From NCBI RefSeq assembly GCF_041020765.1, contig NZ_JBEUEJ010000008.1: 64,000 nt of DNA. One strand, written 5' to 3'. Shown piece by piece: positions 15,511-24,017 of the stretch. Within the stretch, counting starts at the first letter, position 1, and each line of letters begins with the position of its first letter. Source of the stretch: Kineococcus terrestris. Its GTDB lineage: Bacteria; Actinomycetota; Actinomycetes; Actinomycetales; Kineococcaceae. The position numbers were made by a program, and so were the translations under genes. The notes under the pieces were generated by a model. That model saw nothing but the letters and a program-made list of their open reading frames with translations. It searched no databases and was not told the origin of the DNA.

Positions 15511-16893
15511 GTGCAGGCAGACAGCGCCGTGCTGGTCGCGACGGCCGACGCGCCGACCGCGGACACCGCGGACGTGGTGGACAGCGTGCACCGAGCGGTC
15601 CGGGCAGCCACCCGCACCGACGACCACCACTGCCGCACCGCGTGGGTGCTGGTGACCGTCCGGGGCACGCCCCTGGGCGTCATCCCCCGCGCCCCGCTGC
15701 CCCTCGACCGGGACGACGTGACCCGCCGCGTCCGGGAGATGTCGCCCGGCCCCCGACCCAGGACGCCCCCCGTCCTGACGTGCCGCGCACCGCTGTCCAG
15801 CGCCACGGTCGTCGTCGCGACCGCCGTCCGGCGGCCCGGTGGCCTGAGAGCGTGCCTGGAGAGCATCGCTCAGCTGGACCACGACGACCACGACGTCGTG
15901 GTGGTCGACAACCGGCCGGAAGCCCCTGCGGCCGATCCGCTGCCCGACCTCGTGGCCGGCCTTCCCCGCGTCCGCGTGGTGCGCGAGGCCCGACCGGGCG
16001 TGGGGGCCGCGCGCAACGCGGGCCTCGCAGCCGCCACCGGGCGAGTGGTCGCCTTCACGGACGACGACGTGCGCGTCGACCGGGGGTGGCTCACCGCCCT
16101 CGTGCAGCGGCTCGACTCCTCCCCCGAGGTGCACGCGGCCACCGGCCTGGTCGTGCCGAGCGAGCTCGTCACCCCCGCGCAGCAGCGCTACGAGCTCCAC
16201 TACGGCGGCGCCGGTGCGCCGAGGGTGCTCGAGGCCCACGACGTCCGGCTGCGGGCCGGTGCCGGCAAGTGGATCGATCCGCGGTTGCGCGTGCGGACCC
16301 CTCGCGGTGGCGCGGGCGTCAGCTCGCTGACCGCCTACGGCGTCGGGGCGTACGGCAGCGGCTCGAGCATGGCCTTCCGCCGGGACGTCCTGGTGGCGCT
16401 GGGCGGGTTCGACCCGGCGCTCGGGACGGGGACCCCCTCGTGCGGCGGAGAGGACCTGCGCGTCCTGGTCCAGGTCCTCTACCGGGGAGGCACCGTCGCG
16501 TACGAGCCGCGGGCCGTCGCGCACCACCGGCACCGGCGCTCGGACCGAGCGCTGCGCGAGCAGGTGCGCGGCGGGGGCGTGGGCTTCACCGCGATGATCA
16601 CCTCCCTGGTCCTGCAGGACCCCCGCCACCTGCTGGCGCTCGGCTGCACCGCGCCGACGGCCGGGCTGCGCAAGCTCGCGGGTGCGCGCGCGGCCACCGC
16701 AGCACCGCCCCCGGCGGATGACGACGGCGCCGAGCTGCACGAGCTCGCACGGGTCGAGGCGGAGGGCCTGCGCGCCGGACCGGGCGCGTACCTGCGCAGC
16801 CGCCGCGCGGCGCGTACGGCGGTCGGGGCGGACGCGGTGGAGTCGGTGACCGTGGCGACGGCCGCGGCGCGAGGACAGGAGGAACGTCGATGA
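15511..16893 (+). CDS. GT2 family glycosyltransferase
   Basis: The 460 residues have an N-terminal region of about 90 residues of unknown function. A GT2 domain follows: ATVVVATAVRRPGGLRACLESI, HDVVVVDNRP, VRVVREARPGVGAARNAGLAAATGRVVAFTDDDVRVDRGWL (metal-binding DDD), SSMAFRRDVLVALGGFDPALGTGTPSCGGEDL, and YEPRAVAHHRHRR. An Ala-rich C-terminal part closes it. The first region (VLVTVRGTPLGVIPRAPLPLDRDDVTRRVREM) may be an accessory domain. GTG 15511 follows AGGAGGAGG. Its stop overlaps the next start (ATGA), so the two transferases are co-translated. Confidence 0.88.
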   Translation: MQADSAVLVATADAPTADTADVVDSVHRAVRAATRTDDHHCRTAWVLVTVRGTPLGVIPRAPLPLDRDDVTRRVREMSPGPRPRTPPVLTCRAPLSSATVVVATAVRRPGGLRACLESIAQLDHDDHDVVVVDNRPEAPAADPLPDLVAGLPRVRVVREARPGVGAARNAGLAAATGRVVAFTDDDVRVDRGWLTALVQRLDSSPEVHAATGLVVPSELVTPAQQRYELHYGGAGAPRVLEAHDVRLRAGAGKWIDPRLRVRTPRGGAGVSSLTAYGVGAYGSGSSMAFRRDVLVALGGFDPALGTGTPSCGGEDLRVLVQVLYRGGTVAYEPRAVAHHRHRRSDRALREQVRGGGVGFTAMITSLVLQDPRHLLALGCTAPTAGLRKLAGARAATAAPPPADDDGAELHELARVEAEGLRAGPGAYLRSRRAARTAVGADAVESVTVATAAARGQEERR

Positions 16894-19064
16894 CGGGTTC
16901 GCGCACGACGACAGCGGTCGTGGTCTGCGCCTACACCGAGGAGCGCTGGGGTGACCTGCTCGACGGGTACCGGGCGCTGCAGCGGCAGACCCTGCCCCCG
17001 GACGAGGTCGTCGTCGTCATCGACCACAACGACGCCCTGCTGCGACGCGCCCGCGCCACCCTGACGGCGGCCACGGTCGTCCCGAACAGGCTCGAGCGCG
17101 GGCTCTCCGGAGCGCGGAACACGGGTGCCGCCGAAGCCTCCGCCGACCTCCTGCTCTTCCTCGACGACGACGCCGTCCCCTCCGACGACTGGGTGCAGCG
17201 GAGCACCACCCCCTTCGAGGACCCCTCGGTGATCGGCGTGGGCGGGTGGGCCGTCCCGCAGTGGAGGGGGTCCACCCGCCCCGGTTGGCTCCCCGAGTCC
17301 TTCCTGTGGGTCGTCGGGTGCAGCTACGAGGGACTGCCGCGGCACGTCGCGGAGATCCGCAACCCCATCGGCGCCACCATGGCTCTGCGACGGTCGTCCG
17401 TCCTGGACGCGGGCGGTTTCACCTCGGGCATCGGCCGGGTGGGCAAGCACCCCGTGGGGTGCGAGGAGACGGAGCTGTCCATCCGCATGCGGCGGCTGTC
17501 ACCCGGCGCGCGCATCCTGCTCGAACCGGCGGCCGTGGTCCACCACCGGGTGACAGCCGAGCGCACGACCGGGCGGTACTTCCTCCGCCGCTGCTTCTGG
17601 GAGGGGTACTCGAAGGCCCTCGTGGCCCGGGTCGTCGGCACCGACGGTGCGCTCTCGTCGGAGCGCGCCTACTCGACGCGCGTCCTCCCCGCGGCCGTCG
17701 CGAGGGGGGTCGCGCGCGCCGCGCGGCACGGCGACCTCGACGCCGGGGCCCAGGCGGCCGCCGTCGTCGCCGGCTTCGGCACGACCGCCGCGGGGTACGC
17801 GTACGGGCTGCTGACCGCCGCCCGGGGTGCCGGCACGCCGGACCAGGGGGCCGGAGCTCGTCGCGAGCAGCTGCCCGTGGCGTGCGGTGAGGTGGAGCTG
17901 ACGCGGGGGCAGGCGGGTGTTCCCGCTCCGCCGCCCGGCGCGGCGTCGCTGCGCCTCCTGCTGAGGTCCCGCGGCGAGGTGCTGGGCTACGCCACCGCCC
18001 CGGGTGGGAGCGCTCCCCGCCTCGAGGAGCTCGAGCGGCAGCTGACGCCGGCGGCCCGGCAGCGGGCGGAGTCCGGCGAGAGCACTCCCCTGGCGGCCGT
18101 CCCCGCCGACCGGCGGGTGACCGTGGCGGTGTGCACCCGTCAGCGCCCCCGGGAGCTCGAGCGCTGCCTCACCTCCCTGACGAGCCTCACCTACGCCGAC
18201 CTGGAGGTCCTCGTCGTCGACAACGCTCCTCGCGACGACAGCACGCGCGAGGTCGTGCAGCGGGTGGCGCGCGTCGACCCCCGCGTCCGCTACGTCCGGG
18301 AACCGGCGCCCGGGCTCTCGCGGGCGCGCAACCGGGCCCTGCGGGAAGCGGAGGGGGACGTCCTGGCTTTCACCGACGACGACTGCCGCGTGGACCCCCT
18401 GTGGGTCGACGCGCTCGTCCGCGGTTTCCAGCGCCGCGAGGACGTCGGGTGCGTCACGGGTCTCGTCTCCACGGCTTCGCTCGAGGACCCCGTCGAGTCG
18501 TGGTTCGAGGACCGCGTCTCCTGGTCGGAGGTCCACCCGCCCGCCCTCCACGCCCGCTCCTCAGCGCCCGCCGACGAGCCGCTGTTCCCGTACGCGGCCG
18601 GAGGTTTCGGCACCGGCGCGAACTTCGCCGTCGACACCCGGCTCCTGCGCCGGCTCGGGGGTTTCGACGAGGCGCTGGGAGCCGGTACGCCCAGCCGCGG
18701 CGGCGAGGACCTGGACCTGTTCGTCCGGGTGCTCAACGCAGGAGCAGCCATCGCCCAGGAACCCTCGGCCGTCGTGTGGCACTACCACCGCGCGGACCTG
18801 GCGGCCCTGCGGCGACAGGTGTACGGCTACGGCTCCGGCCTGAGCGCGTTCTACGCGAAGCTGCTGGCCGACCCCACCACCAGGACGGACGTCCTCAAGC
18901 GCGTTCCCGCCGGAGCGGCCCGGCTGGCCCTCCTGCGCGAGCGGGCCGCCCGCCCCGGCCGGGTCGGCGACCGCCCGCCGCGGGACCTGTTCGCGCGGGA
19001 GCTGAGCGGCATGGCGGCCGGCCCGCTGCTCTACTGGCGCGGCCGCCGCGGCGCGCAGCGCTGA
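16890..19064 (+). CDS. Tandem GT2-GT2 double glycosyltransferase
   Basis: The 724 residues contain two complete GT2 domains. The first is at about 8-280: AVVVCAYTEERWGDLLDGYRAL, EVVVVIDHND, RGLSGARNTGAAEASADLLLFLDDDAVPSDDWV, GATMALRRSSVLDAGGF and GCEETELSIRM. The second is at about 410-690: VTVAVCTRQRPRELERCLTSL, LEVLVVDNAP, PGLSRARNRALREAEGDVLAFTDDDCRVDPLWV, GANFAVDTRLLRRLGGFDEALGAGTPSRGGEDLDLFVRVL. A linker of about 120 residues lies between them. The second domain resembles the upstream gene's domain (GAGTPSRGGEDL against GTGTPSCGGEDL). Such doubled enzymes can add two sugars in sequence; this is inferred. Confidence 0.88.
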   Translation: MTGSRTTTAVVVCAYTEERWGDLLDGYRALQRQTLPPDEVVVVIDHNDALLRRARATLTAATVVPNRLERGLSGARNTGAAEASADLLLFLDDDAVPSDDWVQRSTTPFEDPSVIGVGGWAVPQWRGSTRPGWLPESFLWVVGCSYEGLPRHVAEIRNPIGATMALRRSSVLDAGGFTSGIGRVGKHPVGCEETELSIRMRRLSPGARILLEPAAVVHHRVTAERTTGRYFLRRCFWEGYSKALVARVVGTDGALSSERAYSTRVLPAAVARGVARAARHGDLDAGAQAAAVVAGFGTTAAGYAYGLLTAARGAGTPDQGAGARREQLPVACGEVELTRGQAGVPAPPPGAASLRLLLRSRGEVLGYATAPGGSAPRLEELERQLTPAARQRAESGESTPLAAVPADRRVTVAVCTRQRPRELERCLTSLTSLTYADLEVLVVDNAPRDDSTREVVQRVARVDPRVRYVREPAPGLSRARNRALREAEGDVLAFTDDDCRVDPLWVDALVRGFQRREDVGCVTGLVSTASLEDPVESWFEDRVSWSEVHPPALHARSSAPADEPLFPYAAGGFGTGANFAVDTRLLRRLGGFDEALGAGTPSRGGEDLDLFVRVLNAGAAIAQEPSAVVWHYHRADLAALRRQVYGYGSGLSAFYAKLLADPTTRTDVLKRVPAGAARLALLRERAARPGRVGDRPPRDLFARELSGMAAGPLLYWRGRRGAQR

Positions 19065-19082
19065 GCGCCGGCACCCGGCGGC

Positions 19083-20546
19083 TCACACGGCGCGCTCACG
19101 GCGCTGGGCGAGCCTGATCCGCCAGGCGAACCACGGCAGGCACGCGACCCCCGCCCCGAACAGGAGCCAGCGGTCCACACCCAGCGCCGGCAGCGCCAGG
19201 GCGCAGCCCCCCAGCGCGACGGTGCCGCCCGCGGCCAGGACGGTGCGCACGCGGCTGCGGGGCCAGAGCCCCTGGCGACGGGTGTACCACCACAGGCACA
19301 CCGCCTGGAGCCCGGAAGCCACGACCGTGGCCAGCGCGGCCCCCGTCACCCCCAGAGGTCCGATGAGCACGATGTTGAGGACCACGTTGCTCACCGCGGC
19401 GATCAGCACGGAGACGGCGATCGGACGGCTCCTGCGGGCCATGACGAGCGCACGCTCGGCGGCGGTCGACACGACCGTCGGGAAGGCCGTCACGAGGACC
19501 AGGTAGGTGACGGGCACCAGGCTGTCGGTGCGGAACGACGGCGGCGCCACCACCGACAGGACGACCGGGGCGCCGCAGGTGAGACCGATGACGACGGGCA
19601 GGAGGATGCCCACCATCTCGTCGCGCGAGGTGCCGAGGACGTCGCGCCGCCGGACCTCGTCGCGGATCGCGCTGAGGCCGGCCGTCCACGCGGCGCTCGT
19701 GGCGCCGATGAGGATGACGACGACCGAACCGACCGTGTAGGCGATCTGGTACCTGCCCACCTCCTCCGACCCGAGCCAGCGCTGCAGGATGAGGCGGTCG
19801 CTGGCGTTGAGGACGAAGGTGGACAGACCGGCGATCGCCAGGGGCACCCCGATCGCCACGGCACGGGCGACGAGGCCCTCGGCGCGGACCCCGCGCAGGG
19901 TGGGACGCGTCAGCACGACCGCGAGCACGGCAGCCGCCGCCAGGCTGACGACCCCTCCCCACGCGTACGCGGCGGCGGAACCGGGCCGAGCGCCCAGGAG
20001 CACCAGACCCACCAGTTGCGAGGCGACGGTCGCGAGGAAGTTGAGCACGGTGAAGGCGCGGAGGCGGTCCTGCGCCATGAGCAGCGCGAGGCAGACCTGC
20101 ACGAAGGCCGAGGGGGCGGTCCACAGCACCGCCGGCCACACGACGTCGACGTGCTGCGAGAGGCCGAGGACCGGCGTCCACGCGCCCGCCGTGACCAGCG
20201 CGACGGACGTCACGGCCGTGCCGACGACGGCGCTCAGCGCCAGCAGCGTCCGCGCGCCCGCGAGGCCGGAGTCCTGGTTGTGCTCGACCACGACGGCGCG
20301 GTCGGCGCCGAGGACGGCGACAACGATCAGGATCTGGTTGAGGGCGATCGCCGAGGACAGCGCGCCGAACTGGCCGGGGCCCAGGGCGTGGGCCAGGACG
20401 GGCGAGATGACCACCGAGCTGCCGATCTGGAGGCACCACCCCACGACGAACAACAACCCCCGGCCGAAGAGGGAGTCGGGAGAACCGCCGGGACCCCGTT
20501 CGGGGTCCTCGGCGCCTCCCCGGTCGGCCGCACCCGGAGTCGTCAC
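19083..20546 (-). CDS. Polysaccharide flippase (Wzx/MATE-like membrane protein)
   Basis: The 487 residues form a polytopic membrane protein of about 12-14 helices. It resembles the polysaccharide biosynthesis transporters that flip lipid-linked sugars across the membrane. Typical are the early LLFVVGWCLQIGSSVVISPVLAHALGPGQFGALSSAIALNQILIVVAVLGADRAVVV, the repeated pattern LIAAVSNVVLNIVLIGPLGVTGAALATVVASGLQAV, and NASDRLILQRWLGSEEVGRYQIAYTVGS. The GTG start at 20546 overlaps the stop of the GT14-like gene (GTGA). With the next two genes upstream it forms a tightly coupled minus-strand operon. Confidence 0.87.
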   Translation of the reverse strand: MTTPGAADRGGAEDPERGPGGSPDSLFGRGLLFVVGWCLQIGSSVVISPVLAHALGPGQFGALSSAIALNQILIVVAVLGADRAVVVEHNQDSGLAGARTLLALSAVVGTAVTSVALVTAGAWTPVLGLSQHVDVVWPAVLWTAPSAFVQVCLALLMAQDRLRAFTVLNFLATVASQLVGLVLLGARPGSAAAYAWGGVVSLAAAAVLAVVLTRPTLRGVRAEGLVARAVAIGVPLAIAGLSTFVLNASDRLILQRWLGSEEVGRYQIAYTVGSVVVILIGATSAAWTAGLSAIRDEVRRRDVLGTSRDEMVGILLPVVIGLTCGAPVVLSVVAPPSFRTDSLVPVTYLVLVTAFPTVVSTAAERALVMARRSRPIAVSVLIAAVSNVVLNIVLIGPLGVTGAALATVVASGLQAVCLWWYTRRQGLWPRSRVRTVLAAGGTVALGGCALALPALGVDRWLLFGAGVACLPWFAWRIRLAQRRERAV

Positions 20547-21436
20547 CGGTCTGCCGCCCGCAGTTCGCGGTCGATCGCGTCCGGGAGCCCGAAGCTGCCG
20601 CTCGTCGAGAGCTTGCGCGCGAAGAACATCGGGTGCCCGGTGAGCTGGCCGCCGCGGGCCCGGCGCAGCGCGGGCATGTCGGCCAGCGTCAGCCACGGAG
20701 GGCTCTTGCGCCGCTCGGCGCCCCACCCGATGTACCACAGCGCCAGCGAGGTGCTCGAGGCCGCGTAACCGGGGACGAGCCGGGGGGTGTTGAGGACGGA
20801 GGGGATGAAGCTCTCGTCCGGGGCCCACGCGCGCCGCCAGAACCGGACAAGACCCGGTTCGTCGTCGACGACCCGCAGCAGGGCCTCGACGTGCTCGCGG
20901 GCGAGCACCTTGTAGGCGGAACCCCCGTGGAAGGCGACGTCCTCGGGCAGCCGACGCGGTACGGGCAGGCGCAGCATCTTCCGGCGCCACGAGGTGTGCG
21001 CGAAGCGCAACCGGTGCATGCCCCCGGCGACCCCCCAGCCGGGGAACGGGAGGCTGTGGTGCTCGGCGAAGGACGAACCCGGGTGGGTGCGCACGAAGTC
21101 GGAGACGGTGGAGCTGCTGGCCAGCGGGTAGTCGCTGCCGCTGAGGAGCGCGACGTGGGTCACGTGCGGCAGGGACAGCGCCCGCCGGTAGCCGTCCAGC
21201 TCGACCTCGACGCCGTCCCAGGTGGCCCAGCGGGTCCTGCGCCGCTCCAGCAGGCGGCACCGCGCCGGGAGACCCTCCACCATGGCGCGGAACACGGGTT
21301 CCGGTGTCGCGGCGTCGCAGTGCAGGAAGACGGGGAAGGGGTCGAGGGCCTCGACGAGGCGGCGGACCTGGGGCGGGTCGTCGTGGGCCAGGACCACGCA
21401 CGCCAGCGGTGGACCGGCCGCGGGCACCGCGGTCAC
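20543..21436 (-). CDS. Core-2/I-branching-type (GT14-like) glycosyltransferase
   Basis: The 297 residues match the bacterial branching beta-1,6-N-acetylglucosaminyltransferase-like family: LACVVLAHDDPPQVRRLVEAL, FLHCDAATP, VTHVALLSGSDYPLASSSTVSDFV (family hallmark SGSDYP), SAYKVLAREHVEALL, and WAPDESFIPSVL with the conserved Asp-Glu-Ser. The domain ends with GHPMFFARKLS. The sugar transferred is not known. GTG 21436 overlaps the upstream gene's stop (GTGA), and its own stop overlaps the flippase start. It is probably cytoplasmic and acts on the same lipid-linked precursor. Confidence 0.88.
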   Translation of the reverse strand: MTAVPAAGPPLACVVLAHDDPPQVRRLVEALDPFPVFLHCDAATPEPVFRAMVEGLPARCRLLERRRTRWATWDGVEVELDGYRRALSLPHVTHVALLSGSDYPLASSSTVSDFVRTHPGSSFAEHHSLPFPGWGVAGGMHRLRFAHTSWRRKMLRLPVPRRLPEDVAFHGGSAYKVLAREHVEALLRVVDDEPGLVRFWRRAWAPDESFIPSVLNTPRLVPGYAASSTSLALWYIGWGAERRKSPPWLTLADMPALRRARGGQLTGHPMFFARKLSTSGSFGLPDAIDRELRAADR

Positions 21437-23700
21437 CGGCTCCCCCCCGCCCGCCGGTACACCCGCACCTCGGGCTGGTCGAGCACCGTCGTGAAACCCG
21501 CGCCGGCCAGCGACGCCTCCAGACGGTCGAGGTCCCCGGGGGAGACGAGGCAGGCGTAGGCGCAGTACCGGGTGGTGGCGTCGGAGAAGACCATCCAGGT
21601 GGCCCCCTCCGCGCTCGTCAGGGCCCGCGCGTACTCGTCGACCTCGTCCACCGCCAGCGGCTCGGGCACCTGGCCGACCAGGTCGTTGACGGCCACCACC
21701 GGAGGAGCTTCCAGACCGACCGAGACGGGCAGGGGGACGTTCGGGCTGGGCGCGACCACGACGTCCTCGGAGACCGCGCGCTCGGCGATCAGGCGCGAGG
21801 CGCGCAGGTCGGCGACGTCGACGTGGAACCTCGACTCCGGCTGCAGGCTGACAGCGGTGAACAGGCTCGCGACGACGAGCAGGGGGACACCGAACCGCAC
21901 GGCCGACCCCCGCGCGGCGGATCCCGGCCCCCCGCGACCGTCGGCCCGGAGCGAGGGCCACACCGCCCAGGCGGCGGCGACGCTCAGCCACGGGAGGGCG
22001 AAGAGCACGACCCGCAGCCGCCCCTCCCCGCCGTAGGTCTGCCCCGCGAGCACGAGAGCCGGGCTGAAGGCCAACCAGAACACCACGAGGGCCTGCCGCA
22101 GCATGCCCGCCCGGGCCCGGCGGACGAGCCCGACCGCTCCCCACGCGTAGACGGCGGCCGTGAGCGACCACGTCCCGTAGCCCTGCAGCACGTCGGCGAA
22201 CGGCCTGGCGGCGCGGTTGCCGGGCGAGTAGGTGGCGTTCGCCACCGGGTCGAAACCGCTGAAGACCCCGAAGCTGGAGCGGATGTAGTCGAGGTTCAGC
22301 ACGAGGTAGGCCACGGTCACCACGGCCATGGCCACTGGCAGCCCCCGGGGTCGGACCAGACCCAGGACGCTGAGGGGCAGCAGCGCGAGGACGACGAAGT
22401 AGGGCGTCAACTGGTGGCTGCTGGTCACCGCGGTGTGCAGCGCCAGCACGAGCAGCGCGGTACCCAGCGCCGACGTCCCCGCGCGCGGCGGCGCGGCGTC
22501 GGCGCCACCCGGGACGAGCAGCGCACCGGAACCCCTGCGCGCGCCCAGCACCGTGCTCGCGGCCCGCTCGACGAGGCGGCCCAGGCGTCCCGGCTCGCCA
22601 CCGCCGGACAGGCTCAGGACGAGGAGGAAGCCGGCCAGGGCGAGCGCGTAGGCGTACGCCTGGGGGGCGAAGTAGTTCTGCCCGATCCAGTTGCCGACGG
22701 TGAAGACGAGTCCGGCCGCCCAGGCGGTGCGCCGGGAACGCGTCAAGAGGAACGCGATCGCCACCACCAGGAACACGTTGACCAGCGCGAACCCGGGTTC
22801 GGCCCAGGCGGCGTAGGTGGCGGCGCTCGGCACCCCGAGCACGTGGTCCACGATCGCGGCGGCACCGAAGAAGGTGGGCCAGCGCTGGTAGATGTCCGGG
22901 TCCTGGCTGATGACACCCGTCCGCACGAAGTAGTCGGCCACGGCCACGTGCTTGTAGGTCCAGGAGAAGCGGGGCACCGCCTCGACGACGGCGGGGGTCG
23001 CGTAGTAGACGACCTGCAGCAGGACCAGCGGCACGGCCGGCCACGCTCGGCGACCACCCCGGAGCAGCTCGCCGAGCGCCCAGAGGAGGGTCACGGCGAG
23101 AGCCGCGTACCACGTCAGGGGCAGGACCTCGAGCAGGCCCCACACGCCCATCCCGTCGATGTCCGCGCCGAGGACCGCCGTGGACCACAGCGCGAGCACG
23201 AGGACCAGCAGGGCCGGGCGCACGAGGAGCCGCGGCCACGCACGCCGCTGGGGACCGGCCCCGGCCACCGGCCCGGCCCCCGCGGGCGGTCGGCCCGACC
23301 GGCGGAGCGCACGCGCGCAGCGCAACGACGCCACCGCCGTCCCGACCACCAGGGCGGCGACCGCGGCGGCGGTCGGGTACCACCCCACGAGCTCGAGCTG
23401 GACGAGGGCCAGGAGTCCGAGCACGCCCAGGCCCACCGCGGGAGCGAGCGCCCAGCGGGCCCAGGGTTCGAGGTGCCGCAGGCCGCCCACCACGGCCGTC
23501 CCGGGCACGAGCACGAGCGCGACGGCGCCGAGCACAGCCGCCGCGGGGGGTGCGGGCAGGCCGCGCGCGCTGGTCGACACGACGACGGCGAGGCCGGCAG
23601 CGCCCAGGACGACCGTGGCGACGTCGGCACCGGTCCGGCGCGGCGGTAGCGCGCTGGACGGTCCCGGGCGGCTGTCGACGTCAGCGGCTCGCCCGTGCAT
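21433..23700 (-). CDS. Large polytopic membrane protein (polymerase or GT-C-like candidate)
   Basis: The 755 residues have about 14 hydrophobic segments, from residue 26 to about 600. A soluble C-terminal domain of about 140 residues follows (ESRFHVDVADLRASRLIAERAV ... PEVRVYRRAGGSR). Between helices is a loop VPRFSWTYKHVAVADYFVRTGVISQDPDIYQRWPTFFGAAA, with Asp and His residues of the sort found in membrane glycosyltransferases. No named family is recognised with confidence. Position first in an operon with a GT14-like enzyme and a flippase suggests polymerisation or lipid-linked sugar transfer. The start is the ATG at 23700. Confidence 0.75.
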   Translation of the reverse strand: MHGRAADVDSRPGPSSALPPRRTGADVATVVLGAAGLAVVVSTSARGLPAPPAAAVLGAVALVLVPGTAVVGGLRHLEPWARWALAPAVGLGVLGLLALVQLELVGWYPTAAAVAALVVGTAVASLRCARALRRSGRPPAGAGPVAGAGPQRRAWPRLLVRPALLVLVLALWSTAVLGADIDGMGVWGLLEVLPLTWYAALAVTLLWALGELLRGGRRAWPAVPLVLLQVVYYATPAVVEAVPRFSWTYKHVAVADYFVRTGVISQDPDIYQRWPTFFGAAAIVDHVLGVPSAATYAAWAEPGFALVNVFLVVAIAFLLTRSRRTAWAAGLVFTVGNWIGQNYFAPQAYAYALALAGFLLVLSLSGGGEPGRLGRLVERAASTVLGARRGSGALLVPGGADAAPPRAGTSALGTALLVLALHTAVTSSHQLTPYFVVLALLPLSVLGLVRPRGLPVAMAVVTVAYLVLNLDYIRSSFGVFSGFDPVANATYSPGNRAARPFADVLQGYGTWSLTAAVYAWGAVGLVRRARAGMLRQALVVFWLAFSPALVLAGQTYGGEGRLRVVLFALPWLSVAAAWAVWPSLRADGRGGPGSAARGSAVRFGVPLLVVASLFTAVSLQPESRFHVDVADLRASRLIAERAVSEDVVVAPSPNVPLPVSVGLEAPPVVAVNDLVGQVPEPLAVDEVDEYARALTSAEGATWMVFSDATTRYCAYACLVSPGDLDRLEASLAGAGFTTVLDQPEVRVYRRAGGSR

Positions 23701-24017
23701 GCAGAAACCTCCCGGTGGAACGCGGACGAGGCCTGCAGCCTGCGTGCGCGTCGCGGCAGCTGCTCCTCCCTGTGGACGCCAGTGTCGCAGTCACCATATC
23801 CACGGGTAGGCGCCGCAGGAGCGGTGTCGACCGTTCGGGGGCGCGGCGCCCACCACCCGGGTGATGCCCGCCCCGGGCCCGCGCACGGCTGGCATCATGA
23901 CCGGGTGAGCGTGCAGCGGCTCGTCCCCACCCTTGCTCCGGCGCACCCGTCACGTCCGGCGGTGGGACGCGGCCACCCGCGCGGGGCGGAGCCGCAGCGG
24001 TCGCGGGCGTCGGCCAG
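23701..24017. other. Divergent spacer without a gene
   Basis: This 317-bp stretch lies between the minus-strand membrane-protein operon and the plus-strand GT2-deacetylase gene. It shows no convincing coding frame. A TATGGT hexamer on the minus strand near 23800 could be a -10 element for the operon, but no matching -35 is visible. Confidence 0.4.
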
